DNA of 41,983 nucleotides. It comes from an uncultured Clostridium sp. (GTDB lineage Bacteria; Bacillota; Clostridia; TANB77; CAG-508). Shown piece by piece: positions 15,268 through 24,553 of the stretch. The position numbers and the translations under genes were made by a program. The notes beneath the pieces were generated by a model, which worked only from the letters and a program-made list of their open reading frames with translations, had not been told where the DNA came from and ran no database searches. The stretch is taken from contig USCV01000010.1 of NCBI GenBank assembly GCA_900553225.1, positions 1 through 41,983 on the forward strand. The letters run 5' to 3'. Numbering within the stretch: the first letter of the stretch is position 1; every line of letters starts with the position of its first letter.

Positions 15268-15654
15268 CTATCTTAAATTAAAAGAGGTTGTTATAGAATT
15301 ATAACAAACCTCAAAAGTTATTGTTATACCATATTTTTGCAATATACTATCATATACTGCAGGACTGGTATTTGTCCTTGTAAAATTAAGTTCTTGAAGC
15401 TTTTTATCAACTTCATCTGTCATTTGCATTGCTTGACGTTGCTTTTCATTCCAACAAGTTATTGATATTTGAAATGTAGAACGAATAGGAAATGCATTTT
15501 CGGTTAAATTTACTGACTTTAAAGGTGTATGTAATTCTAGCATAGGAAATTTACTTTCTGTATTTGGATTGCTTAAAATTGGCTTATTTTTATACAATTT
15601 TTCTAGTTTTTCATATACTAAATCACTAAACTCTTTTATACTTAAATCTTTCAT
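15268..15654 (-). CDS. Tail completion/terminator-type protein
   Basis: 128 residues, beginning MKDLSIKEFSDLVYEKLEKL, with central strand STFQISITCWNEKQRQAM and end YGITITFEVCYNSIT. Length, helix-then-sheet pattern and position between the HK97-gp10-like and major tail genes fit a tail terminator. Its start codon overlaps the stop of the preceding gene (1 bp). Confidence 0.65.
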   Translation of the reverse strand: MKDLSIKEFSDLVYEKLEKLYKNKPILSNPNTESKFPMLELHTPLKSVNLTENAFPIRSTFQISITCWNEKQRQAMQMTDEVDKKLQELNFTRTNTSPAVYDSILQKYGITITFEVCYNSITTSFNLR

Positions 15655-16197
15655 TACTTACATACCTCCTTCAGCATTTCATCTAGTTTCTTCTTGACAA
15701 TTTCTGTATTTTCATTTCTGGTTTTAAATTCAGCATCGCCTAAAAAGTGATTTGCCCTTGAACCAACCGCTACATAGAATTGAGTATTTCCTATTGTTGT
15801 GATTGGAAAATTCAAAGATCTACCTACTTTATGTACGGGTATATACCACTCAGTGTAACCTGTTTCCAAAAAGTGTTTTGTCTTACCAATATGTTCTTTT
15901 TCAGCATATTGACCTGTTCCGAAATATTCAAACCATAAATATGATTGTCCATTTTCAGTCATAAATTTGGAAGGGTCACAATAAACCCTTCCTTTAACTT
16001 CTTTTGTAGACATATCAATCATCTCTACTAAAATACCGCTTCTCATTATGTCCATTTTCCAATCTTATAGCATAACCTCTGATGTTTTTTAATATATCTT
16101 CTGTTATTATTTTTGCGGTCTGTGGTAATTTTTGCATTATAGTATTTATATTCTTGAAATTATGTTTTACTTTTATATTACAATTGAAATTTATCAT
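15654..16197 (-). CDS. HK97-gp10-like head-tail protein, joined by CGG +1 shift
   Basis: About 180 residues. The first 53 codons (VKHNFKNINTIMQKLPQTAK, then GYAIRLENGHNEK) reach in-frame CGG at 16038-16036; the zero frame stops seven codons later. Skipping C gives K-G-ILVEMIDMSTKEVKGRVY and 127 further residues with YLWFEYFGTGQYA. 'EYGTG.YA' and KHFLETGYTEW are typical of HK97 gp10/tail-completion proteins, whose N-terminal helix normally precedes this part in the same chain. It lies in the connector gene cluster. Confidence 0.82.
16036..16038 (-). other. CGG +1 recoding site (HK97-gp10-like)
   Basis: In-frame AAG CGG TAT. Continuation AAG-(C)-GGT-ATT gives NEK-G-ILVEMI. Confidence 0.85.
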
Positions 16198-16523
16198 TCT
16201 TGCACCTTCTCACATATATATACATAAGTACTTCCAATTTTGTTTTTGTCAGTTATCTTATACTGAGGTTTAAACTCCTCTAATTTTGAGATATCTTCAA
16301 ATGATATTCCATTGCCTTTTTGTATATCATAATCTCTAGTCGTACGACCTTTATATGTACTATAATCCACTTCACCAGTAGACTTTCTATCTAACTCGTT
16401 GACATCTTGTTGCATATTTAGCCAAGCCTGTCCTTTATATTTCCATACTTTATCTGATTCTCCGTGATCTTCTATTTCTTCATATTGGGATATATATACT
16501 TTTGTTAAATCTCGTAATAACAC
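16194..16523 (-). CDS. Head closure/head-tail joining protein
   Basis: 109 residues with beta-rich pattern: VYISQYEEIEDHGESDKVWK, then GQAWLNMQQDVNELDRKSTG and a C-terminal strand STYVYICEKV. Size, fold pattern and position between connector and gp10-like genes fit SPP1 gp16/HK97 stopper-type proteins. It overlaps both neighbours by 1-4 bp. Confidence 0.65.
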   Translation of the reverse strand: MLLRDLTKVYISQYEEIEDHGESDKVWKYKGQAWLNMQQDVNELDRKSTGEVDYSTYKGRTTRDYDIQKGNGISFEDISKLEEFKPQYKITDKNKIGSTYVYICEKVQE

Positions 16524-16816
16524 TATCTAATCCTCCTTAATCCAGACTTTATAATATTATTTCTTAATTCTTCTACAATATCTTTGTATGAACTTGATAT
16601 ACTACCCTCGTTTCTTGAAAGTAAACCCTCTGCTCCTCTTGCAAGATATTCACTTCTTACTGCTTTTTTTATGTATGGAAATAGTTTTGTGTCACCTTTT
16701 TTTCTATTAGAATTATCACAGGCAATAGATGTTATATCATCTATTATATCCTGTAATATACCATCTGTATTTTCTTTATAGTTTGCTCCTAGGTTTTTCT
16801 TAATTTGCTCTAACAT
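16523..16816 (-). CDS. Head-tail connector (gp6/gp15-like)
   Basis: 97 residues beginning MLEQIKKNLGANYKENTDGI, helical, with AVRSEYLARGAEGLLSRNEG and a C-terminal EELRNNIIKSGL. This resembles short phage gp6-like adaptor proteins ('L..R.EG..S.s'). Confidence 0.68.
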   Translation of the reverse strand: MLEQIKKNLGANYKENTDGILQDIIDDITSIACDNSNRKKGDTKLFPYIKKAVRSEYLARGAEGLLSRNEGSISSSYKDIVEELRNNIIKSGLRRIR

Positions 16817-16833
16817 TCTATTGCCTCCATTGT

Positions 16834-16992
16834 TTATTCTTGTGGTAAAAGAGCTAGTAAATCTTTCTTTTTAGTTATTCCATCAAAAGCAATTTCTTTT
16901 TCAGTTAGAATTGCTTTTATTTCTTCAACTGTTAGCTCTTTTTTAGTTTCTTTTTCTTCTTTATTTATTTTTAATCCTATAAATGTTGCCAT
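16834..16992 (-). CDS. Small HeH/SAP-like protein
   Basis: 52 residues: MATFIGLKINKEEKETKKEL, then LTVEEIKAILTEKEIAF and GITKKKDLLALL. The second half is a helix-extended-helix (HeH/LEM-like) fold seen at the end of phage capsid-operon proteins, proposed to bind nucleic acid. The ATG at 16992 follows a GGAGGT-type site directly after the capsid gene. Confidence 0.68.
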   Translation of the reverse strand: MATFIGLKINKEEKETKKELTVEEIKAILTEKEIAFDGITKKKDLLALLPQE

Positions 16993-17003
16993 CTTAGTAC
17001 CTC

Positions 17004-17990
17004 CTATCCTTCGTATGAGCAGTATACACCAGCTAATTTATTCTCATATACGTGTCCATATAAGTTATTGTTTCTGTATTTGAATACATTGCTATCTCCA
17101 TTTTGATCTTCATCTGGTGTGAAGTATTTAATAAATTGGTCCATAGCTGTAACAACTGCAGATTTTTCAACACATAAGAAGTTAATTTCTTTTCCACCTT
17201 CTATTAATTCATAGTAGTCTGATGTTGATGGATTTCCTGTTGGTGAAGTTACTTTTGAATAAGCTCCAGAACTTTCTGTGTAATATGTCTTTCCTGATAC
17301 TACAGCTGTATCTTTTGACTTAATATATGTGTCTTTGGCTTTTTGATATCCATAGTTTTCTTTTCCACTATTTAATGTTACTGCTGTATACATTCTTGTT
17401 TGTGGAACTTCAATTATTGTTGAAAATCTTTCTAAAACTTTTTTTGATTTAGTTGTATCTAAGTCATCAATCATTCCTTTTAATGTTGGTGTTATAAATA
17501 AAATTCTGTTTTCTGTTGAAACTTCATCTTCATCCATTTTATTTGTACATGCTCTTAATGCACTTACAACTCCTGCACCATCTGAAATTGTTTCTTTTTT
17601 TGTTGAAATTCCATCCACTCCTGCTATTTTGGCAATTCTTGCTGCATCTGTTTCTGGAACTACTTTTGTTCTTACAAATTCTCCAGATAATCTTGCAAAT
17701 GGTAGTCCTAATGCTTCTTGATTGTCTAATCTATCAATTCTTAAATCTTGACTTCTTTCTTTATCATATTTTACTGTTTCCCATTTAAATGTTGTTGAAC
17801 CTTTTGTATATCCATCATTTCTTGAGAAATCTCCTAAACCATCCATATCTAGTTTAGCTACTTTAATTTCTCCATTTAATCCTTTTTGTACTGTTGTTTC
17901 ATCTCCATCTAATATAGATGTTTTTGCTTCGTTTTTATACACCTCATCTAATTTTGGTAAGTATATTGTTGATATTTCAATATTATTCAT
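17004..17990 (-). CDS. Major capsid protein (HK97 fold)
   Basis: 328 residues beginning MNNIEISTIYLPKLDEVYKN, typical of Clostridia and Lactobacillales phage capsid proteins. GYTKGSTTFKWETVKYDKER and FARLSGEFVRTKVVPETDAA fit the N-arm and A-domain region. RILFITPTLKGMIDD is the central P-domain helix. Residues about 220-265 hold an inserted repeat-like stretch (SGKTYYTESSGAYSKVTSP), which may be a surface decoration. It follows the scaffold gene with a good ribosome site. Confidence 0.88.
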   Translation of the reverse strand: MNNIEISTIYLPKLDEVYKNEAKTSILDGDETTVQKGLNGEIKVAKLDMDGLGDFSRNDGYTKGSTTFKWETVKYDKERSQDLRIDRLDNQEALGLPFARLSGEFVRTKVVPETDAARIAKIAGVDGISTKKETISDGAGVVSALRACTNKMDEDEVSTENRILFITPTLKGMIDDLDTTKSKKVLERFSTIIEVPQTRMYTAVTLNSGKENYGYQKAKDTYIKSKDTAVVSGKTYYTESSGAYSKVTSPTGNPSTSDYYELIEGGKEINFLCVEKSAVVTAMDQFIKYFTPDEDQNGDSNVFKYRNNNLYGHVYENKLAGVYCSYEG

Positions 17991-18002
17991 TTTTTAATCC
18001 TC

Positions 18003-18590
18003 CTATTTAATTAATCCCATTGCCTTTCTTATTGCTTCATCAGCACTTGACTTATTACCAGATGGGTCTGGATTGTATGGTGGCTTTTCTTTTGCCCACT
18101 CATTTACTGCTTTCTCAACAATTCTGTCTTGAATTGCTTTTATAAGCTTTGTTTTTTCTTGTAATTGCTCTGCTGTCATGTTTTCATAATCAAAAAGATT
18201 TAAAAATTCTGGATCAAATGCTGTATCTTGTGTTGTTGCTATTTTTAGAGCTTCATCTTTTAAGTCTCTAGCATTTAACTTTCTTTGAATTTCTTGGTTT
18301 GCTTCTTCTTGTTTCTTTAATTGATATTGAAGTTTTTGGGTTTCGTTCATTTGAGCTAACTTTTCAGCTTCTGACTTTTGTGTGTCTTGTTCTAATTTCC
18401 ATTGTTCTTTTAATTTTGTTTCATGTGTTTGTATTGCTTTTTGAACTCTTCTATCAAATTCTGCTTGATATTCTTTATTTGATAAAACATCATCAAAAGT
18501 CTGTGTTTGTTTTTGATTGTTATCCGTTGCATTATTTGCCCCGTTTACATCAATATTTGTGCTATTTGTGTTTTGGTTTTCGCCTTCCAT
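18003..18590 (-). CDS. Capsid scaffold protein (GP20/DUF4355-type)
   Basis: 195 residues: an Asn-rich start, a long charged coiled coil (KEYQAEFDRRVQKAIQTHET and onward) and a C-terminal LIKAIQDRIVEKAVNEWAK then NKSSADEAIRKAMGLI. These are hallmarks of phage scaffold proteins encoded just before the capsid gene. Confidence 0.85.
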   Translation of the reverse strand: MEGENQNTNSTNIDVNGANNATDNNQKQTQTFDDVLSNKEYQAEFDRRVQKAIQTHETKLKEQWKLEQDTQKSEAEKLAQMNETQKLQYQLKKQEEANQEIQRKLNARDLKDEALKIATTQDTAFDPEFLNLFDYENMTAEQLQEKTKLIKAIQDRIVEKAVNEWAKEKPPYNPDPSGNKSSADEAIRKAMGLIK

Positions 18591-18678
18591 ATTTTCTCCT
18601 ATCCCAATTTGTTCTTCTGCCCAAATTGTTACATAAAAAATTCTGTTGTTCTTTATAGCCTGCTCCAGTAAAAAGGCA

Positions 18679-18699
18679 TAAAAAATAGACGTACGTCTA
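18679..18699 (-). terminator. Palindromic terminator before the scaffold gene
   Basis: TAGACGTACGTCTA (18686-18699) is a perfect palindrome followed on the minus strand by a T-run (18685-18679). It would reduce read-through from the head genes into scaffold and capsid unless anti-terminated or restarted. Confidence 0.6.
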
Positions 18700-18734
18700 C
18701 GTCCAAAAATTTATAATTATAAAATGTTAATAAC

Positions 18735-18938
18735 TTATTTATTAGTTGAACTCTCCATTGTATCTTTTAATACCTTATCTGGTGTATCAATTTCATTTGC
18801 TGTTTTTGTTATTTCATCTTCTATTATTGAACAAAACAAACTTACAAATGGTCTAAATATTGTAATTATATAAAAAATAATCCAATACCAAGTTGGCATT
18901 TGTAATTTAATACTTAATATTAAGACTAATAACCACAT
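18735..18938 (-). CDS. Small membrane protein in head module
   Basis: 67 residues: N-terminal hydrophobic MWLLVLILSIKLQMPTWYWI and IIFYIITIFRPFVSLF, then a short charged tail. The ATG at 18938 follows AAGAAGGTGG at good spacing. Position between MuF and scaffold genes is unusual for a membrane protein. No family recognised. Confidence 0.5.
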   Translation of the reverse strand: MWLLVLILSIKLQMPTWYWIIFYIITIFRPFVSLFCSIIEDEITKTANEIDTPDKVLKDTMESSTNK

Positions 18939-18962
18939 ACATTCCACCTTCTTTCCATAATA

Positions 18963-18991
18963 AAAGCACCTACTTACTAGTAAGTGCTTAA
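18963..18991. terminator. Hairpin between small head-module genes
   Basis: AAGCAC and GTGCTT pair around an inner CTTACTAGTAAG palindrome, with an A/T run on both sides. Confidence 0.55.
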
Positions 18992-19161
18992 AATATTGTT
19001 TTCTTTAATTTATTGTTTCTCATGCTTTCTTGTTCTTCTTTTATTAATTTTTCATATTCTTTTCGTATATCATCAGGTGTATCTTCTTTTAATTTTGTCC
19101 TGTTTCCATTTTCATCTTCTTCATCGGATAACCAATCTAACCATCTAGGATTTAGTATCAT
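18988..19161 (-). CDS. Small hypothetical protein after MuF
   Basis: 57 residues: MILNPRWLDWLSDEEDENGN, then TPDDIRKEYEKLIKEEQESM. Acidic, no membrane segment. Its start directly abuts the MuF stop. Short proteins of this kind are common after phage minor head genes; function unknown. Confidence 0.6.
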   Translation of the reverse strand: MILNPRWLDWLSDEEDENGNRTKLKEDTPDDIRKEYEKLIKEEQESMRNNKLKKTIF

Positions 19162-20788
19162 CTATATCATTCCTTTCATTACTTTAACAATTTCTTTACT
19201 AAGTACACTGGCATTATTCCTATTTTTATAATAGTCTGCAAATGCTTCTCCTATTGTCTCACTGTATTTTGTCATTGCATACTTAGAAATATTACTTCTT
19301 AATAAGTTTTGTGACATTTTATCACTAATTCCTAAATTGTTAAATGCTTTTGCTACAATTTCTTTTGTTGTTATATCATTATTCCAGTCCTTAATTATTA
19401 AATTTTTATCAGTATATCTGTTTTTAATTATTTCATATGTAACACAATGTCCTAATTCGTGATTTCCTAAATCCTCATATGTTGTATTTTTAGGATGAAA
19501 ACCATTCCTTACATCTTTTTGATATTGTTTTCTTACTGTGTTTATATCTCCATAAAATTTCTTGTTAATCTCCATAATATATTTATTATCTTCTATATCT
19601 GGTGTAATATTTAATCCTCCATTTGGATGTTCTATTACACTGATTTCTTTAAGCTTTTTTCTTATCTGTGGAAATTCTTTATAAACTTTATTCATATTAT
19701 TTAATGTATCAAGCAATGCTTTTTTGTCTAATCCTTTTAATTTGGCTTTTTGAACATTATATTTATTCTTTACTGTCTTTTCTAGAGCACTGTCAAAAAT
19801 ACCATATTTCTTTTCTAATTCATAATATTGCAAATACATAATATAACTTCTGCAATAATGAAAGTGATGTTGTATTGGTGGAAGATTTAAACCTAATACT
19901 AATCCATTACATCTAATTCTTTGTATTGTTAACTCTTTTTGTGTTTCACCATAATATCTATCAAATACATTTTCTTTGTTGATATAAAATTCTTGATTAT
20001 TTAAACTATCACACATCAATGTTGTTTTATCATCTTCTACTGCTATAAATCTAACTTTTGAATTATCTTCTGCTACTTCTTTTATTCCTTCCACTTTCGC
20101 GAGATTGTTTAATCCAATCATTTGTAAATCAACTGCACCTGATATTTTGTCATTATTTATATTAAGTTTTTGATTATTTTGCCTATTTATTATTATCTGA
20201 AATTCACTAGAATCGATTTCTAGATCTTTTTGTTGTTGTATATTTAAAATTACTTGTTTGTATATTTGCTGTGCATTATATTGTATTGTTGCTTCAATAT
20301 ATTGTTTCCAAGTTAGTCCGACTATAGTTTGGTTGGTCTAATAACACAAGAAATAAAGCCATCTCTAATATTGATGGCTTTCTCTTTTGCTCGACTTCTT
20401 TTATTCCTTTTTGATAATAATAATTTGCGTCTTCATACATTATTAGATTTTCATATTCATCTAATTTGTTTTGTTCTTCTATATATGCACTATAAATTAA
20501 TAATTCTAGTATTTCACTATTTTTTACTCTTGTTCTTCTATAAATATTATTTGCTAATACTCCAAAATAACCTACTAATAATTTTTGTTCTTTCCATTGT
20601 TCTATATATGCATTTATCCTTTTTTTAGTCTTATTGTCTGCTATGTCATATATATTTTCTGATGTAAAGTTAAATGTATCGAATAGTTCTTGTAATCTAT
20701 TTTGAGTTTGTTTGTTTGTCTTTTGATATATCATTTTCAGTTTTTGCATCTGTTGGTCGTGGTACTTCCACATTTCCATTTGCATCAC
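19162..20788 (-). CDS. MuF minor head protein with C-terminal zincin domain, joined by CGG +1 shift
   Basis: Up to about 541 residues. The first 156 codons end LLDQPNYS before in-frame CGG (20320-20318); the zero frame stops ten codons later. Skipping C gives S-G-LTWKQYIEATIQYNAQQI and 385 residues more, including QHHFHYCRSYIMY. The C-terminus has LGNHELGHCVTYEIIK, an HExxH zinc motif, and SETIGEAFADYY, a plausible third ligand. The result is a portal-adjacent MuF-like protein fused to a metallopeptidase. MuF proteins are carried in the capsid and can be injected. The start is uncertain; several Met codons lie within the overlap with the portal gene. Confidence 0.8.
20318..20320 (-). other. 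CGG +1 recoding site (MuF)
   Basis: In-frame AGT CGG ACT. Continuation AGT-(C)-GGA-CTA gives NYS-G-LTWKQY. Confidence 0.85.
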
Positions 20789-22280
20789 CTACTTTTCCGT
20801 TATTATCTTGCCCCAATTTAGTCATATTCTCTAGATTTTTTTGCATATTTTCTTCATTTTGTTTATCTATCTTTTCTAACTCCGAATTACTATCTAAGTC
20901 ATCAGGTAACATATCAATAATCGATGCATCACTTAACAATCCTCTTAGTTTTAATGCTCTTGTTGTCTCTGTATCTTTATCAGTTGGTAGATTTCTTTGT
21001 AAATCTATTTTTATGCTTCTAAAATCATAAGACTTATGTTTTCTTTTATTTATTCTATCTATGATTGTTTCCCATCTTCTTAATATTGCTTGCTTAAAGT
21101 GTTTATCTGCATCAGTTATCATTTGTTCTAATGCAAAGAACTTTCTGTCTAATGCACTTGCATTGTCTGCATTTGTAAATCCTAAATCTGTTATATTCGG
21201 TACTCCGCTTATCATTGCTATTAAATCTATTAATGTCTTCTTATGATTTTCTAGTGCTGTATCTTGTACTGATTTTTCTACCCACGCTATGTCTCCTGTA
21301 TTATCTGGAGTATAAAATACTTGCATTTTTAATAGTGCTTTGTCCTCTTCTTCTCTTGCTTTATTAACTACTTGTTTAGGTTGTCCATTTTCATCTACCT
21401 CTGGATTTCCTTCTGCATCTAATTTTGTTGTCATTAGTTCATTTTGTGGTGTAAAACCTGTTATTTTTAATTTTGCATCATCATTATATTGAAATGTATT
21501 TCTACTATTTTGTACTACTCTTTCATAAGCACAAATTAAAGAGACTACCAATTCAAAGCTTGATAATCCCATTTCATTTTCTATTGCTATGCAAGGAAGC
21601 ATATTCCATTTACTTTTTTCAAATTTTTGTTTATCTTCTTGTAATTTTGCATAATTATTTGGTGTTGGCGAATAGTATCTTTTGCCATTTATTGTTGTTA
21701 ATTCTACTATTGTTATGTCTGCACCATTTTTATCTCTTTCAGTCCATTTTCTTAATTGTCCTATTTGTTTTACTGGTGTTGAATAATCAAATATTCCTAT
21801 TGTATTTAATGCACTTTGTTTAGTATATACTATTTCATTATCTTCATTCTCGTATAATACTTCATAGCATCCTCTCATTCCAAAATAATCAAATGCTAAA
21901 TCAAAATATTCTGTTCCATCATCATTGTATTTACTTATATAATCTATAAGAACTTTTAACTCTTCGTCTTTATTTGCATCTATATTGAATACTTTGTTAA
22001 GCAGTTTCTTTATTATATTTAATTTCGTTGGGTCTGATATTTTTTCAACATCATATACTGGTGCTTTTCCTGCAAAATATCCTGTTACCATTGAATTTAT
22101 ATAATTTTCAAATGCTACTTTTATTTTTTCATCATTTATACTTACTAGTTCAGAATTATCTGTCTTTCTTCTTATTCTTTCATATAATTGTTTTCTTGCA
22201 TCCCATTCTTTATCTGCTAACATTAATATTTGTGTTACGCTATTTTCATTTTCTAATGTTTCTGGATTCCATTGTATCAT
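20697..22280 (-). CDS. Portal protein (SPP1 gp6-type)
   Basis: 527 residues. It begins with MIQWNPETLENENSVTQILM and has the portal signature WDARKQLYERIRRKTDNSEL, GYFAGKAPVYDVEK and the tunnel-loop region ISGVPNITDLGFTNADNASA with LDRKFFALEQMI. It forms the dodecameric DNA channel and is the docking point for terminase. It follows terminase by 10 bp and overlaps the MuF gene. Confidence 0.93.
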   Translation of the reverse strand: MIQWNPETLENENSVTQILMLADKEWDARKQLYERIRRKTDNSELVSINDEKIKVAFENYINSMVTGYFAGKAPVYDVEKISDPTKLNIIKKLLNKVFNIDANKDEELKVLIDYISKYNDDGTEYFDLAFDYFGMRGCYEVLYENEDNEIVYTKQSALNTIGIFDYSTPVKQIGQLRKWTERDKNGADITIVELTTINGKRYYSPTPNNYAKLQEDKQKFEKSKWNMLPCIAIENEMGLSSFELVVSLICAYERVVQNSRNTFQYNDDAKLKITGFTPQNELMTTKLDAEGNPEVDENGQPKQVVNKAREEEDKALLKMQVFYTPDNTGDIAWVEKSVQDTALENHKKTLIDLIAMISGVPNITDLGFTNADNASALDRKFFALEQMITDADKHFKQAILRRWETIIDRINKRKHKSYDFRSIKIDLQRNLPTDKDTETTRALKLRGLLSDASIIDMLPDDLDSNSELEKIDKQNEENMQKNLENMTKLGQDNNGKVGDANGNVEVPRPTDAKTENDISKDKQTNSK

Positions 22281-22290
22281 TGTTTTCCTC

Positions 22291-23581
22291 CTATATTGGT
22301 TTTATATAACCAAATTGTAATTTCTTTTGATTTATGTATTTTTCTACTGCATACCTCATTGCGTCCATCAAATGGTTAAAATCATCTATTGGTCTATTTA
22401 TTTTATTTCCAAACTTGTCCTCGTCCCAAGTATAGTTGCTTATTTCTGTTATAAAATTTACACATCTAGGGTGTATTATAATTTCAAAATCTTGTATAAA
22501 TTGAATACCATTGTTTATACTGTCTTTTCCTTTTAATGCTCCTGTTATGTGTCTTAATCCTAATCCTCTTAATTCGTCTATTGACTTTGGTTCTGCACTA
22601 TCTGCTGTTATTTTTTCTTTTGAATAACCCATTTGATTTATTTTGTCGTATATTGCTTTGTTACTCATTCCTTTTTGATATATTTCATCGTATACATAAA
22701 TTTTCTTATTTTTTAAATCTATTGCACCACAAAATAGTGCCGTTGGGTCATTTGTATAACCAAAGTCTAACCCAAAAGCACTATCTAAGTTTCTTATTGT
22801 ATTTAATTCAAATTTTTCTTCTTTCCAATTTTCATAAACTAATCCATCAACAATACCCCAGTTACCTAATCCTGCAACTTGATATCTTCTAGGATTATTT
22901 TTCTTCATTCTTTCAAATACTTTTTTATCCGCCTCATCTAGCCACTCGTTACAAAGATAATTTGTTGTCATTGCTAATATATCATCATCTTTAACATCAA
23001 AAAATCTTTTCTTTATCCAATGATGTTCATTCCAAGGATTTAATGTTATTGTTATTTGTTTGAATAGTCCTTCTGGAACTTCTCCGTCTTATACTTTCAT
23101 CTATTACATCAAAATCAGACTCTTTCGTTATTTCGTATGCTTCTTCAATCCATAACCAACATAAAACACCAATATCTACTGATATTGATGTTACTTTTAA
23201 TGGATCGTCTAACCCTCTAAAATATATTTTCTGTCCTGTAGGTTTGTATGTCATTTCTAATGGGCTTTCTTTTATTTCCCAGAAATTATCTACTTGTAAT
23301 CTATGTATTGCCCATTTTAATTCTGTAAAACAACTATCTTTTAATGTTCTAAACGTCTTTCTAATTACAAGTGTATTAGCCTCTTTGTATTTCATCATGT
23401 TACTTATTATCCATAATGCTGTTGTCTTTGATTTTTTACTTGCTCTTGAACCTTTACATACTCTATATCTACATTTGCAATGCCAATACTCTGCATAACC
23501 TTTTCCAACTATACTTTGTAATGATATGTTATTTACTTGTTTCTGTATGTTTTTGTTTATTATTTTATTCTGTAATATCAT
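22291..23581 (-). CDS. Terminase large subunit, joined by CGG +1 shift
   Basis: About 429 residues. The first 165 codons contain the Walker-A-like VCKGSRASKKSKTTALW (about residues 44-60) and Walker B LWIEEAYE, and end VIDESIR before in-frame CGG (23086-23084). Skipping C gives R-G-EVPEGLFKQITITLNPW with 264 more residues. The nuclease half shows FGLDFGYTNDPTALF and ITADSAEPKSIDELRG, the acidic RNase-H-like ligands. 'DESIRGE.P.GLF.Q..lT.NPw' is the normal terminase_3 coupling region. The ATPase and nuclease domains are on opposite sides of the shift, so packaging depends on it. Confidence 0.93.
23084..23086 (-). other. CGG +1 recoding site (large terminase)
   Basis: In-frame AGA CGG AGA. Continuation AGA-(C)-GGA-GAA gives ESIR-G-EVPEG. 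Confidence 0.9.
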
Positions 23582-23978
23582 CTGTTATCACCACTGGTAT
23601 ATTTCCAGCAACTTCAAATTTTTCTTTAAATGTTCCATACTTTTGTCCTAATAGTTTTGCGCAGTCAGTTCTGTCCTTTAACGAAGCATCTAATCCGAAT
23701 TGGTCTTTTTCTTCTCCACGCATTACTCTTGTAAGATATTGTAATATTTCTTCTTGTGAGGCTATCATATTTTGTTGTAATTCTTCCATTCTAACTTCTA
23801 TATAATTTTTTACCAAGTAATTTGCGAGTAGTTTTCTTGCATTAGCTTCTGCAACTTTTCTATTAGTTGCTTTATAACCTGCGTCAATATAACTTTGTGT
23901 TGCATTTCCTGTTTCTATATAAAAATCTGCAAATTTTCGTTGTTTTATAGTTAGCTCTTTTACTTTTTCATCTTCCAT
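23565..23978 (-). CDS. Terminase small subunit (terminase_2)
   Basis: 137 residues. LTIKQRKFADFYIETGNATQ then SYIDAGYKATNRKVAEANAR is the canonical helix-turn-helix of terminase small subunits, which bind the packaging site. The ATG at 23978 is preferred, with AAGGA about ten bases upstream. It overlaps the large subunit by 17 bp. Confidence 0.9.
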   Translation of the reverse strand: MEDEKVKELTIKQRKFADFYIETGNATQSYIDAGYKATNRKVAEANARKLLANYLVKNYIEVRMEELQQNMIASQEEILQYLTRVMRGEEKDQFGLDASLKDRTDCAKLLGQKYGTFKEKFEVAGNIPVVITDDITE

Positions 23979-24249
23979 CTGCCTCACTTCCTTTTCTATG
24001 TTCCTCTATTAGATATTTCATTACATCTATTTTGCTATAACATTCTTCTTTTTGTTTATATCTATCTTGTAATTCAAACTCGTCTGTTTCTTCATTATAT
24101 ACTTCTATCTTTTCTCTTTTTAATATTTGATATTTAGTACAGTACTTGCAATTCTTTTCACTATAAAATTGAAAACTATTTATTTTATATATTTGTCCTT
24201 TTATAGATAAAGCATATAATAATTTATTTATGTTTTTATTTATGTTCAT
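23968..24249 (-). CDS. Hypothetical protein upstream of terminase
   Basis: 93 residues, beginning MNINKNINKLLYALSIKGQI, with two cysteines in KNCKYCTKYQILKREKIEVY and a charged end. No family recognised. It overlaps both neighbours, so it is part of the operon. Confidence 0.6.
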   Translation of the reverse strand: MNINKNINKLLYALSIKGQIYKINSFQFYSEKNCKYCTKYQILKREKIEVYNEETDEFELQDRYKQKEECYSKIDVMKYLIEEHRKGSEADGR

Positions 24250-24553
24250 TTTTTACCTCAGAATATTTATCTACTACTTCATTTATAAAATCATTACTAC
24301 TTGCTACTATTTCACATACATCTTCATTGTTAAATTCTTTTTCGCTTTGATTATGTCCATATTCATATAACCACACATGAGTTAGTTCATGTTTTAATGT
24401 CTTAATTATATTAGCCTGGTCTTTTAGCAACATTATTTTTTGAGTTTTATATATTGTTACCCCTAAAATACCATCACTCTTCATCTCATTATTTATTGTA
24501 GCTTCATCTACTTCTTCTATGGTCCACTCTGTATTGTTTATTTTGAATTTCAT
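24236..24553 (-). CDS. Putative zinc metallopeptidase (HExxH, ImmA/IrrE-like)
   Basis: 105 residues. The central TLKHELTHVWLYEYGHNQS carries HExxH, and EFNNEDVCEIVASSNDFIN follows with an acidic third-ligand candidate. This size and motif match small phage zincins. The ATG at 24553 overlaps the previous stop (ATGA). Substrate unknown; ImmA-like proteins cleave phage repressors, which would be a plausible role. Confidence 0.62.
   Translation of the reverse strand: MKFKINNTEWTIEEVDEATINNEMKSDGILGVTIYKTQKIMLLKDQANIIKTLKHELTHVWLYEYGHNQSEKEFNNEDVCEIVASSNDFINEVVDKYSEVKNEHK

Noticed and set aside
18735..18938. Holin in the head module
   Set aside because: It has a membrane segment, but the true holin-endolysin pair is at 1727-2977 and nothing else supports a lysis role.
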